A stretch of 5,578 nucleotides of DNA from Planctomycetaceae bacterium (lineage in GTDB: Bacteria; Planctomycetota; MHYJ01; SBBU01), in contig SBBU01000302.1 of assembly GCA_005239585.1 (NCBI GenBank), positions 1-5,578 of the forward strand, written 5' to 3'. The notes below the pieces were generated by a model that saw only the letters and a program-made list of their open reading frames with translations, did no database searches and was not told the DNA's origin. Of the stretch, positions 1-5,578 are shown in pieces. A program made the translations under genes and the position numbers. The first letter of the stretch is position 1. Each line of letters begins with the position of its first letter.

Positions 1-80
1 GGCTGTATGATGATTATAAATACGAGAAATATGCTGAGTATCACAAAAATTATCTTAAGAAGAACCAGAAGAAATGTCAT
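1..80 (-). CDS. secG: Protein-export membrane protein SecG, N-terminal part (truncated by window edge)
   Basis: Only the first 26 codons are present, running off the left edge of the window. They read from an ATG at 80..78 and give MTFLLVLLKIIF followed by VILSIFLVFIIIIQ and then a codon starting CC (proline). This is a single hydrophobic first helix ending in Ile-Gln-Pro, which matches the start of SecG proteins, where helix 1 commonly ends in LLQ followed by P or S and a Gly/Lys-rich loop. SecG is the small, two-helix accessory subunit of the SecYEG protein translocase in the inner membrane. The ATG overlaps the tpiA stop codon in an ATGA, and a perfect AAGGAG lies 6 nt upstream inside tpiA. 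Neighbouring tpiA supports the call, since tpiA-secG is a frequent bacterial gene pair. The second helix is outside the window, so the identification rests on helix 1, the ribosome binding site and context. Confidence 0.82.
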   Translation of the reverse strand, partial: MTFLLVLLKIIFVILSIFLVFIIIIQ

Positions 81-805
81 AGACAACTCCTTACAATATC
101 TAGGAATGAATCAGCCTTTAGGCTTGCTCCACCTACAAGAAAACCGTTGATATCCTCTTTTTGGATAAGAACTCGACTATTGGAAGTGTTGACACTACCT
201 CCATAGAGTATTCTTTTCGCCCCTGTCTTTTTTCTCACGAACGCATGAACTTCCTGAGCCTGTTCAGGCGTTGCATTGTGGCCGGTTCCAATGGCCCAAA
301 CTGGCTCATATGCAATCACCATATCTTCTATTCTTTCTTTAGGTAAACCTTCAAACCCTTCATCAAGCTGTCTTGAAATTACATCAAAGGTTTTAGTTGC
401 AAGTCTCTCCTCTAGTTTTTCACCAATGCAAAAGATCGGTTCCAAGCCATTCTCTATCGAGTATCGTAATTTTTTGTTAATCATCCTGTCTGTTTCGCCT
501 ATCACATGGCGCCTTTCTGAATGACCTATTATCACAAACTTGCACCCTACATCAAGCAGCTGCGATGCGGAGATTTCTCCTGTAAATGCACCATTTTTCT
601 CATGGAATAAATCCTGCGCCCCAAGAAAAACCTTGTTACCATCTAACAAAGAATGGACAGGTTCTAAATAGACAAATGGAGGGCATATAACAATGTCAAT
701 ACTGTCAGCAAAAGCGGGGCTGTTTTTTAAAACCTCTTTGGCCAAGGCGCAAGCTGCATCCTTGCTGAGATTCATCTTCCAGTTTCCAGCAACTATTCTT
801 TTCAA
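77..805 (-). CDS. tpiA: Triosephosphate isomerase
   Basis: This 242-residue TIM-barrel enzyme interconverts dihydroxyacetone phosphate and glyceraldehyde 3-phosphate in glycolysis and gluconeogenesis, in the cytoplasm, usually as a dimer. All catalytic landmarks are visible: GNWKMN at 7-12 with Lys10, the IIGHSERR block with catalytic His95, the AYEPVWAIGTG block with catalytic Glu167 and flexible loop 6, YGGSV at 201-205, and the phosphate-binding LVGGASL at 223-229. It is a little shorter than the usual 248-255 residues. The missing residues map to the segment between HAF (187-189) and YGGSV, where most bacterial enzymes have about nine more residues. The start codon is TTG (805..803). It is preferred because it gives the standard N-terminus (MKRIVAGNWK), has AAGGGAG just upstream, and no in-frame ATG is nearby. 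It overlaps the lipA stop in a TTGA and the secG start in an ATGA, so it sits mid-operon. Confidence 0.98.
   Translation of the reverse strand: MKRIVAGNWKMNLSKDAACALAKEVLKNSPAFADSIDIVICPPFVYLEPVHSLLDGNKVFLGAQDLFHEKNGAFTGEISASQLLDVGCKFVIIGHSERRHVIGETDRMINKKLRYSIENGLEPIFCIGEKLEERLATKTFDVISRQLDEGFEGLPKERIEDMVIAYEPVWAIGTGHNATPEQAQEVHAFVRKKTGAKRILYGGSVNTSNSRVLIQKEDINGFLVGGASLKADSFLDIVRSCL
87..92 (-). promoter_or_regulatory. Ribosome binding site for secG, inside tpiA
   Basis: Read on the minus strand the sequence is AAGGAG followed by TTGTCT and then ATG. This is a consensus Shine-Dalgarno at 6 nt spacing, lying within the last codons of tpiA. It fixes the secG start at 80 and allows either fresh initiation or re-initiation by ribosomes ending tpiA at the overlapping ATGA. 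Confidence 0.8.
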
Positions 806-1671
806 TGATCTCCCTTGAGAAAAACTTCTTCTGCCCTGTACGAACTTCTTACCAGCGGACCGGAAAAGACATACGGTATTCCCCTTTTCTTCGCCTCTTT
901 TCTAAGCCCATCAAATTCCTCAGGGGTATAATATCTGTGAACAGGCCTGTGAATTTTAGTTGGTCTTAGATATTGACCCAAAGTTAGGACATCTACACCA
1001 ATCCTTGCCAGATCATCCATAACATCAAGGAGTTCATCCCAATTCTCACCATGCCCTACCTGTATACCAGTCTTTACCTTCATACCGGGGCACCTTAGCT
1101 TTGACTCACTTAATACAAATCTTGAACGCTCATAAAAGGCGTTACCTCGAACTACCTTATCAAGCCGCGGTACACTCTCAACATTATGACTCAAGACATC
1201 TGGTCGCGAATCCCAAACCTTTTGAAGGGCCCAGACCTTTGCTCTAAAATCAGGGATCAAGGTCTCTATCTTGGTTTCTGGGCTAAGTTCCCTTACTTGT
1301 CTTACTGTTTCAGCAAAGATATGACTCCCGTCATCTTCAAGGTCATCTCGTGCAACAGAGGTGATTACTGCATATCTAATTCCAAGCCTTTGAATCGCCT
1401 CTGCCACACGCCTTGGCTCATCAGGATCAAACTCTAATGGCCTTCCGCTTTTTACAGCGCAGAATCCACAGCTTCTGGTACAAACATCACCAAGAATCAT
1501 GATTGTACAAGTCTTTCTCCCCCAGCACTCCGCTATGTTAGGACATATCGAATCTTCGCAGACAGTATTCAACTTTAACCTATCGACTGTTTGTTTGGTC
1601 TCGAAATATCCGGGCGTGTTTGGCAACTTTACTTTAAGCCATGAAGGTTTCCGCTCCTCTAATTTCAGCAT
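802..1671 (-). CDS. lipA: Lipoyl synthase (radical SAM)
   Basis: Lipoyl synthase inserts two sulfur atoms into octanoyl groups on E2 and H-protein lipoyl domains, using S-adenosylmethionine and two [4Fe-4S] clusters. In the 289-residue form chosen here, the N-terminal auxiliary-cluster cysteines are C38, C43 and C49 (C-x4-C-x5-C). The radical SAM triad is C64, C68 and C71 (CTRSCGFC), and the C-terminal RSSY at 275-278 supplies the serine ligand of the auxiliary cluster. LTLGQYLRP and SGPLVRSSY are typical family blocks. The ATG at 1671 is preferred because it gives MLKLEERKPSWLKVKLP, the usual family beginning. A TTG at 1707 in the same frame would add 12 residues, and neither start has a clear Shine-Dalgarno. 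Two conserved-motif positions are unusual (Q204 and H207 in a stretch that usually reads LMLGLGE or similar). It is the first gene of the minus-strand set, and its stop overlaps the tpiA start. No lipB or lplA is in the window. Confidence 0.95.
   Translation of the reverse strand: MLKLEERKPSWLKVKLPNTPGYFETKQTVDRLKLNTVCEDSICPNIAECWGRKTCTIMILGDVCTRSCGFCAVKSGRPLEFDPDEPRRVAEAIQRLGIRYAVITSVARDDLEDDGSHIFAETVRQVRELSPETKIETLIPDFRAKVWALQKVWDSRPDVLSHNVESVPRLDKVVRGNAFYERSRFVLSESKLRCPGMKVKTGIQVGHGENWDELLDVMDDLARIGVDVLTLGQYLRPTKIHRPVHRYYTPEEFDGLRKEAKKRGIPYVFSGPLVRSSYRAEEVFLKGDH
810..816 (-). promoter_or_regulatory. Ribosome binding site supporting the TTG start of tpiA
   Basis: On the minus strand AAGGGAG is followed by a 4-nt spacer (ATCA) and then TTG. 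The strong purine-rich match inside the end of lipA supports initiation at the non-AUG codon. The spacing is slightly short, and coupling to termination of lipA at the overlapping TGA probably helps. Confidence 0.65.
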
Positions 1672-1766
1672 GCCGCCATTTATATCAAAAGGAAATACCC
1701 CATTCAAGGTGACTTGGGAACTTTTGATGCCATTTGTGCGTCATAACATTATGGAACAGCCAAGGC

Positions 1767-1795
1767 TTGAAGAAACAGAGCAATCTCGATATAAC
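1767..1795 (+). promoter_or_regulatory. Candidate sigma70-type promoter for the ABC ATPase operon
   Basis: In the 137-bp divergent intergenic region (1672-1808), TTGAAG at 1767-1772 (4 of 6 to the consensus) is separated by 17 bp from TATAAC at 1790-1795 (5 of 6). Transcription would begin near 1802, only about 7 nt before the ATG at 1809. No Shine-Dalgarno is visible in front of that ATG, so the two observations fit a nearly leaderless mRNA, but this is a prediction by eye. On the opposite strand, CATAAT at 1753..1748 could be a -10 element for lipA, though no convincing -35 lies at the right distance. No operator palindrome of useful length was seen. Confidence 0.35.
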
Positions 1796-1808
1796 TTTTA
1801 AAACAGCT

Positions 1809-2729
1809 ATGACAGTTATAGAAGCCCAGCACCTTTCAATGCAATTTGGCTCGCTAAAGGCATTGAAAGATGTCAGTTTCCAGATACAAAAGGGAGAAGT
1901 GGTAGGTCTCCTCGGCCCAAACGGCGCAGGCAAGACTACAGCTATGAGAATCCTAACCACCTATCTTGTTCCGACAAGCGGTACGGCTAACATTGCTGGT
2001 TTTGATATACAGAAACAACCTATAGAAGTACGTCGTAGAGTCGGTTATCTTCCCGAGACTTCCCCTCTCTATCTTGACATGGAAGTGCGTGAGTATTTGA
2101 GATTTGTTGGGAAAGGACGCTCGCTGGATAGTACAAAGCTAAAGAGTCAGATCGATTTTATTCTCCAGGCTTGCGAGCTAAAATCTGTATTCAGAAGGCC
2201 TATTATTGAACTTTCAAAGGGTTATCGACAGAGAGTTGGCCTTGCTCAGGCACTAATACACGACCCGGAAATCCTTATCCTTGATGAACCAACCTCCGGC
2301 CTTGATCCAATACAGATACTTGGGATCAGAAAGCTTTTGAATGATCTAGTTACAAATGGAAAGACCATCATTTTCAGCACCCATATCTTGCAAGAGGTTG
2401 TTGCTGTAACCGCCAGGGTGATAATAATAAATGAAGGAAAGATAGTAGCAGATGGCACTATAGATGAGATCAGTCTAAAAGCAGAGAAAGGAAAAAAAGT
2501 TGTCGTTATCATAGCATCAGCCTCACCTGATATTCAAAAAGAACTCTCTGACATTGGTGCCACTGTAAGCAGTGAAAATGGTTCATTAAAGGCAGAGTTT
2601 GCGGGTCGCACCGGCTTGGAAATTTTTGAAGAACTCAAGGAACGTGACTGGCCTGTCAGTGAAATTCGTGAGGAGCGGCCTACATTTGAAGATGCCTTTA
2701 TACAGCTTATAAGGGAAGGCAAGAAATGA
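1809..2729 (+). CDS. ABC transporter ATP-binding protein, GldA-like (ABC-2 exporter type)
   Basis: This 306-residue cytoplasmic ATPase would power the permease encoded next to it. Visible motifs are Walker A GPNGAGKTT (36-44), a Q-loop region reading YLPE (80-83) in place of a glutamine motif, signature LSKGY (135-139) instead of LSGGQ, Walker B ILILDE (155-160) with catalytic Glu160, D-loop SGLD (163-166), and switch His192 in FSTH. The YLPE, SKGYRQRVGLAQAL and LDEPTSGLDP combination is characteristic of the GldA/ABC-2 subfamily. Residues from about 225 form the C-terminal extension of such ATPases, ending in the common FEDAFIQLI block. The ATG at 1809 is chosen because MTVIEAQHLSMQFG is the normal family start. 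An upstream in-frame TTG at 1734 would add 25 unrelated residues. No clear Shine-Dalgarno precedes it. The stop overlaps the permease start (ATGA), as expected for subunits made together. The substrate is unknown. The symbol gldA is withheld because gliding is not shown. Confidence 0.93.
   Translation: MTVIEAQHLSMQFGSLKALKDVSFQIQKGEVVGLLGPNGAGKTTAMRILTTYLVPTSGTANIAGFDIQKQPIEVRRRVGYLPETSPLYLDMEVREYLRFVGKGRSLDSTKLKSQIDFILQACELKSVFRRPIIELSKGYRQRVGLAQALIHDPEILILDEPTSGLDPIQILGIRKLLNDLVTNGKTIIFSTHILQEVVAVTARVIIINEGKIVADGTIDEISLKAEKGKKVVVIIASASPDIQKELSDIGATVSSENGSLKAEFAGRTGLEIFEELKERDWPVSEIREERPTFEDAFIQLIREGKK
2712..2719 (+). promoter_or_regulatory. Ribosome binding site for the permease/GldG fusion gene
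   Basis: AGGGAAGG lies in the last codons of the ATPase gene, 6 nt before the ATG at 2726. It supports that start codon, which overlaps the upstream stop in ATGA, and suggests balanced synthesis of ATPase and permease. Confidence 0.65.
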
Positions 2730-5293
2730 ACCCTGAAGATTCGAAGCTTGGCGATCCGAAACCTGAACAGATATCTTCCGCCAAACCACGCACGAATGCC
2801 AAGTCTTTCTGGGCACTCTACCGCAAAGAACTTGGAACCATGTTTAACTCTGCCATTGCCTATGTATTCATAATTGTTTTTCTCCTGATATCATCTCTAC
2901 TCGCCACTCAGTTTATCTTCGAGAGCATGCGTGCGGAGATGCGCTACTATTTTTGGCTTATGCCAATTATCCTGCCAATATTTATATCGGCTGTGACCAT
3001 GCGTACATGGGCAGAAGAAAAAAGACAGGGGACTATTGAGCTTCTCATGACACTGCCTGTAAGTCTCTGGTCATTGGTCTTCAGCAAATATTTGGCATGT
3101 CTTACATTTTTCCTTGTAGCGCTAATAGCCTCGGTCGGAATTCCAACTATGCTGCTTTTGGTCTGGAAAGCTGATCCGGGACCAGTATTCACCGGCTACA
3201 TCGGCGTTGCTGCCATGGGAGCTTTCTTCATTGCCATGGGAATGTACATCTCTGCCCACACACGCGATCAGATAGTTGCTTTTATACTTTCACTTGTTGC
3301 CTGCTTCCTTTTCGTTCTCATAGGACTTCCATTCATTAACGAATGGCTCTGCGGCTTAATTGGCGGGGGTGTCTTATGCGCATTGTTCATAGCGATGGGA
3401 CTATATGCGCTTGTAATCGGAAGGGATACAATCGGTGGAGTTATACAGCTGCTACTCGGCTGCGCGGTACTCGGCTTTATGGGACTCTCCTTCTTTACTG
3501 AAGGTTTCAGCTCATGGATTAAAGGCACTGGGAACTTTCTACGGACACAGGTTGCGGTTCAGGAACATCTAGAGCCATTCGAGAAAGGCATCCTGAGTCT
3601 TTCAGATATGATCTATTTTGCAGCGATATCTGGGTTGTTTATATGTATAAACATGTTTGCACTTGCTTCTTACGTTAATGTAAAAGATCAGGAACGCTAT
3701 TCACTCGCTGGAATGCTGATTATACTAATATGTGTATTCACGGCACTTAACGCCAATGAGTCAAGAATCGGCCGAATAGATCTTACCGAAGGAAAGGTAC
3801 ATACAGTAAGCGATTCGAGTAAACGAATCCTCTCGCGACTTGCCGGCCCAGTCTATGTAACTTACTACGTGACGAATGCCGAAAAAATTCCTCGCGAGTG
3901 GAAGCAACTTGAACGCGATGTTACCGATCTCCTTCGCGAGCTATCAGTCGCTTCGCCAAATTTTCATTACAAAATCGAAGATGCCGCAGAATCACAATCA
4001 AAGTTGAGAGAAAAAGGAATAGAAGCACAACCCGTCGGTTCAGGTAACAGAGAAGAAGCCCACCTAAATCTTGTTACGAGCGCTATAGAAATCAATTACC
4101 ACAACAAACCTGAGGAGGTAATACATTGGATAAGTCCCGCAGAGCTACCTAGTCTAGAATATGAGGTGCTTTCAAGGATCCACCGCCTGACCATAGAGCG
4201 TAAACCAAAGATTGCCCTGTTTTCTAAAATTGAAGATGTAAATCCGTTCATGATGCAGATGGGGCGCGGACCAAAGGATGAATACCGCGACGTTACCAGC
4301 ATCTTCACACAGCAGGGTTATGATATAGTTCGAACAAAAATTACGGCTGCAGAGAATATTCCCTCAGATGCTGATGCACTTGTAGTTCTGGGGCCAGACA
4401 AAATAAACGATCGACAACTATATGAAATAAATAAATTCATTCGCTCAGGCAGGCCCGCCTTTATAGCAGTTCAAAACTATTCTTTAGATTATGGTAGTTT
4501 TCGAACAACCCAGACAGTTCCAATCATAAAAGCTGAGCACCAGCTAGATATTCTTTTAAATACGTGGGGTGTAAATGCAGAAAAGAGTGTCCTCATGGAT
4601 GCCGAATTCATACAAGAAAGATTACCTATGGACACAATTATAGGGGGAAAGAACATTAATACTGACACTGCTATTATGAACGGTCTCAGAGGACTCATTT
4701 ACACTTGGGGATCACATCTGAAGCTTGATCAAGAAAAACTAAAAATTAACAGTCTGAAACATAAAATTATGGTAACTTCAGGCGACTCGTCGTGGTCTGT
4801 GCCAATGACCTATGGGAGAATTGCTATTAAAGATATGACGGCAGATTTGGCAAAACCTATGGGAAATCAGCCGCTTGTAATTTTGATGGAAGGAACCTTT
4901 CCAGATGCATTTGCGGGAAAACCAGTCCCACCTTGGCCTCAAGCGGGACCACCTGACTTGAAACCTTTGAACAAGGCTGAGCCAACAAGAGTAATCATAA
5001 CTGGATGCAGTCAGATGTTTACCAATGGATGGTTAGGCCCAAGCGACAAGGCTAATGGATCATTCATACTCAACTCACTTGATCTCTTGACACATGCTGA
5101 GGATGTGGCAAATATCAGGACAAAACAAGCAGGCGCAAAACTTTTGGGGTCTGTCTCCCCAAAAGATGGGCTCCTGTACCGTCTGGTTATGATCGCCATG
5201 ATGCCCCTTCTTATTATTATTGCAGGGATCATAAAGCTCATAATCCGGCGCACAGGCCGTCAGTCATATCAAAAAGAATTTTCAAGGTCTTGA
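2726..5293 (+). CDS. Fusion of GldF-like ABC-2 permease and GldG-like auxiliary domain
   Basis: This 855-residue inner-membrane protein joins two modules that are often separate genes. Residues 1-320 are an ABC-2 permease: predicted helices lie near 42-62, 76-93, 120-146, 158-177, 182-203, 209-231, 236-257 and 293-316. The cytoplasmic coupling segment RTWAEEKRQGTIELLMTLPV (93-112) is typical of GldF-type permeases. Residues 321-855 resemble GldG: a helix near 326-343, then the DLTEGKVHTVSDSSKRIL block (352-369), a long extracytoplasmic region containing the ABC_transp_aux-type domain (from about 495, PKIALFS) and the RVIITG...NSLDLLTH block (755-790), and a final helix near 817-839 with a basic RRTGRQ tail. 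Basic loops alternate as expected for a cytoplasmic N-terminus and C-terminus. Helices six and seven appear to duplicate four and five. It is coupled to the ATPase before it and the DUF4340 gene after it. The reading frame is continuous, so the fusion is real in this sequence. Substrate unknown. Confidence 0.9.
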   Translation: MNPEDSKLGDPKPEQISSAKPRTNAKSFWALYRKELGTMFNSAIAYVFIIVFLLISSLLATQFIFESMRAEMRYYFWLMPIILPIFISAVTMRTWAEEKRQGTIELLMTLPVSLWSLVFSKYLACLTFFLVALIASVGIPTMLLLVWKADPGPVFTGYIGVAAMGAFFIAMGMYISAHTRDQIVAFILSLVACFLFVLIGLPFINEWLCGLIGGGVLCALFIAMGLYALVIGRDTIGGVIQLLLGCAVLGFMGLSFFTEGFSSWIKGTGNFLRTQVAVQEHLEPFEKGILSLSDMIYFAAISGLFICINMFALASYVNVKDQERYSLAGMLIILICVFTALNANESRIGRIDLTEGKVHTVSDSSKRILSRLAGPVYVTYYVTNAEKIPREWKQLERDVTDLLRELSVASPNFHYKIEDAAESQSKLREKGIEAQPVGSGNREEAHLNLVTSAIEINYHNKPEEVIHWISPAELPSLEYEVLSRIHRLTIERKPKIALFSKIEDVNPFMMQMGRGPKDEYRDVTSIFTQQGYDIVRTKITAAENIPSDADALVVLGPDKINDRQLYEINKFIRSGRPAFIAVQNYSLDYGSFRTTQTVPIIKAEHQLDILLNTWGVNAEKSVLMDAEFIQERLPMDTIIGGKNINTDTAIMNGLRGLIYTWGSHLKLDQEKLKINSLKHKIMVTSGDSSWSVPMTYGRIAIKDMTADLAKPMGNQPLVILMEGTFPDAFAGKPVPPWPQAGPPDLKPLNKAEPTRVIITGCSQMFTNGWLGPSDKANGSFILNSLDLLTHAEDVANIRTKQAGAKLLGSVSPKDGLLYRLVMIAMMPLLIIIAGIIKLIIRRTGRQSYQKEFSRS
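3194..3343 (+). repeat. Internal duplication in the permease, copy 1 (residues 157-206)
   Basis: This codes for a membrane hairpin containing FIAMGMY, then the short cytoplasmic turn HTRDQI, then a second helix ending LPFINE. It aligns without gaps to the following 50-residue unit (offset 53 residues) with 20 of 50 identities counted by hand. Copy 1 is the one that matches the usual GldF-type helix pair (AMGMYIS..TRDQIVAFILS). At the DNA level the copies have diverged well beyond a recent duplication. Confidence 0.5.
3353..3502 (+). repeat. Internal duplication in the permease, copy 2 (residues 210-259)
   Basis: This is the second unit of the apparent hairpin duplication. It contains FIAMGLY, the cytoplasmic turn GRDTI, and a second helix ending LSFFTE. 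Shared positions with copy 1 include G, I and G at the start, the F-I-A-M-G-x-Y core, R-D-x-I in the turn, a Cys in the second helix, and G-L-x-F-x-x-E at the end. It inserts an even number of helices, so the downstream topology is preserved. Similar hydrophobic composition could inflate the match, which limits confidence. Confidence 0.5.
5284..5287 (+). promoter_or_regulatory. Ribosome binding site for the DUF4340-type gene
   Basis: AAGG lies 5 nt before the ATG at 5293, inside the last codons of the permease fusion gene. It is a short match, but well spaced and consistent with translational coupling at the TGATG junction. Confidence 0.45.
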
Positions 5294-5578
5294 TGACAAA
5301 CAAATCAATACTAGTCATGACGATTTTGCTTTCAATATTGGTAGGTCTTTATCTAGTGCAAAAAACTGCCGGCAAAAGAACCGTAGGAGCCCCTGATGAG
5401 CAACTAATTGGTAGCGGCTGGAATACTCACTCTGTTGAAAAAATCGAGATCTACACTGGAAATAAAACAGCTGATTCAATGATAATTGAACGTGATCCCA
5501 ACGATACTGACAAGTGGAATTTACCAAAAACATATGGTTCACGAGGCGATAAAAAAAAGATTCAAGCTTTCCTCGACA
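5293..5578 (+). CDS. DUF4340-type membrane-anchored protein, N-terminal part (truncated by window edge)
   Basis: The gene is open to the right edge, with 95 codons present. Its ATG shares one base with the stop of the permease fusion (TGATG). Residues 5-23 (SILVMTILLSILVGLYLVQ) form a single N-terminal membrane anchor or uncleaved signal, followed by a basic KTAGKR stretch and a predicted extracytoplasmic domain. The pattern V-E-K-I-E-I (48-53), a charged segment, then D-K-W-N-L-P (73-78) and a short stretch leading to KKKIQAFLD fits the start of DUF4340 repeats. Those repeats typically read 'x-I-x-I ... W-x-I-x-P ... AD ... V..LL'. DUF4340 genes commonly follow GldA/GldFG-like ABC operons, so this is probably a third component facing the periplasm. 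The family has no established biochemical function. The assignment rests on pattern and gene order, because most of the protein lies outside the window. Confidence 0.72.
   Translation, partial: MTNKSILVMTILLSILVGLYLVQKTAGKRTVGAPDEQLIGSGWNTHSVEKIEIYTGNKTADSMIIERDPNDTDKWNLPKTYGSRGDKKKIQAFLD

Noticed and set aside
1672..1707. Longer lipA starting at TTG 1707 (12 more residues)
   Set aside because: The ATG at 1671 gives the usual family length and N-terminus, and TTG 1707 has no ribosome binding site. It cannot be fully excluded because the ATG also lacks a clear one.
1761..1769. Small palindrome CAAGGCTTG between the divergent genes as a possible operator
   Set aside because: A 4-bp arm with a 1-nt centre is expected by chance, and no second copy was seen nearby.
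1734..1808. Longer ATPase with 25 extra N-terminal residues from a TTG at 1734
   Set aside because: The extra residues do not resemble the family, whose members start close to the MTVIEAQHLS segment. The extension would also cover the candidate promoter.
1685..1960. Minus-strand open frame of 91 codons across the divergent intergenic region, which could be taken as a gene upstream of lipA
   Set aside because: It lies antisense to the Walker A region of the ATPase, has no recognisable domain, and its end overlaps the lipA start region. It is a shadow frame.
2046..2060. Missing glutamine in the Q-loop of the ATPase (YLPE) as a sign of a defective enzyme
   Set aside because: YLPE at this position is common in GldA/ABC-2 type ATPases, and all other catalytic motifs are intact.
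3268..3528. Minus-strand open frame of 86 codons inside the permease gene
   Set aside because: Antisense to hydrophobic permease codons, with low-complexity Ser/Pro/Thr composition and no start context. It mirrors the membrane helices of the real gene.
5315..5542. Minus-strand open frame of 75 codons at the right edge
   Set aside because: The plus strand carries a better supported frame (overlapping start, ribosome binding site, membrane anchor, DUF4340-like pattern) continuing off the edge.

Overview
The window comes from a bacterium with compact, translationally coupled operons and a moderately AT-rich genome (roughly 40-45% G+C by eye). SecG and the lipoate pathway indicate Bacteria. A periplasm-type GldG/DUF4340 arrangement beside lipA suggests a Gram-negative lineage, possibly a deltaproteobacterium-like group (Desulfobacterota), but that placement is an inference and is weak.

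Layout: two divergent gene sets share a short intergenic region at about 1672-1808. To the left, on the minus strand and in transcription order, lie lipA (lipoyl synthase), tpiA (triosephosphate isomerase, TTG start) and secG (Sec translocase subunit, cut by the window edge after 26 codons). Each junction is a 4-nt start/stop overlap, so the three genes look like one housekeeping operon.

To the right, on the plus strand, lie three tightly packed genes: a GldA-like ABC ATPase, an 855-residue membrane protein that fuses a GldF-like ABC-2 permease to a GldG-like auxiliary domain, and the first 95 codons of a DUF4340-type membrane-anchored protein. Their junctions are ATGA and TGATG overlaps. Together they look like one ABC machine: a cytoplasmic ATPase, a permease, and two large extracytoplasmic domains (GldG-like and DUF4340-like). 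Relatives were named for gliding motility in Bacteroidetes, but the family is widespread in non-gliding bacteria, where its substrate is not known.

The most notable sequence-level observation is an apparent internal duplication in the permease half. Residues 157-206 and 210-259 align without gaps at 20 of 50 identical positions. The copy adds a transmembrane hairpin and would give about eight permease helices instead of the usual six. Smaller points are a shortened helix region in TpiA, unusual substitutions in a conserved LipA motif, and a candidate promoter that would leave the ATPase mRNA with almost no leader. There is no sign of mobile elements, CRISPR, tRNA or rRNA, and no non-coding gap exceeds about 140 bases.
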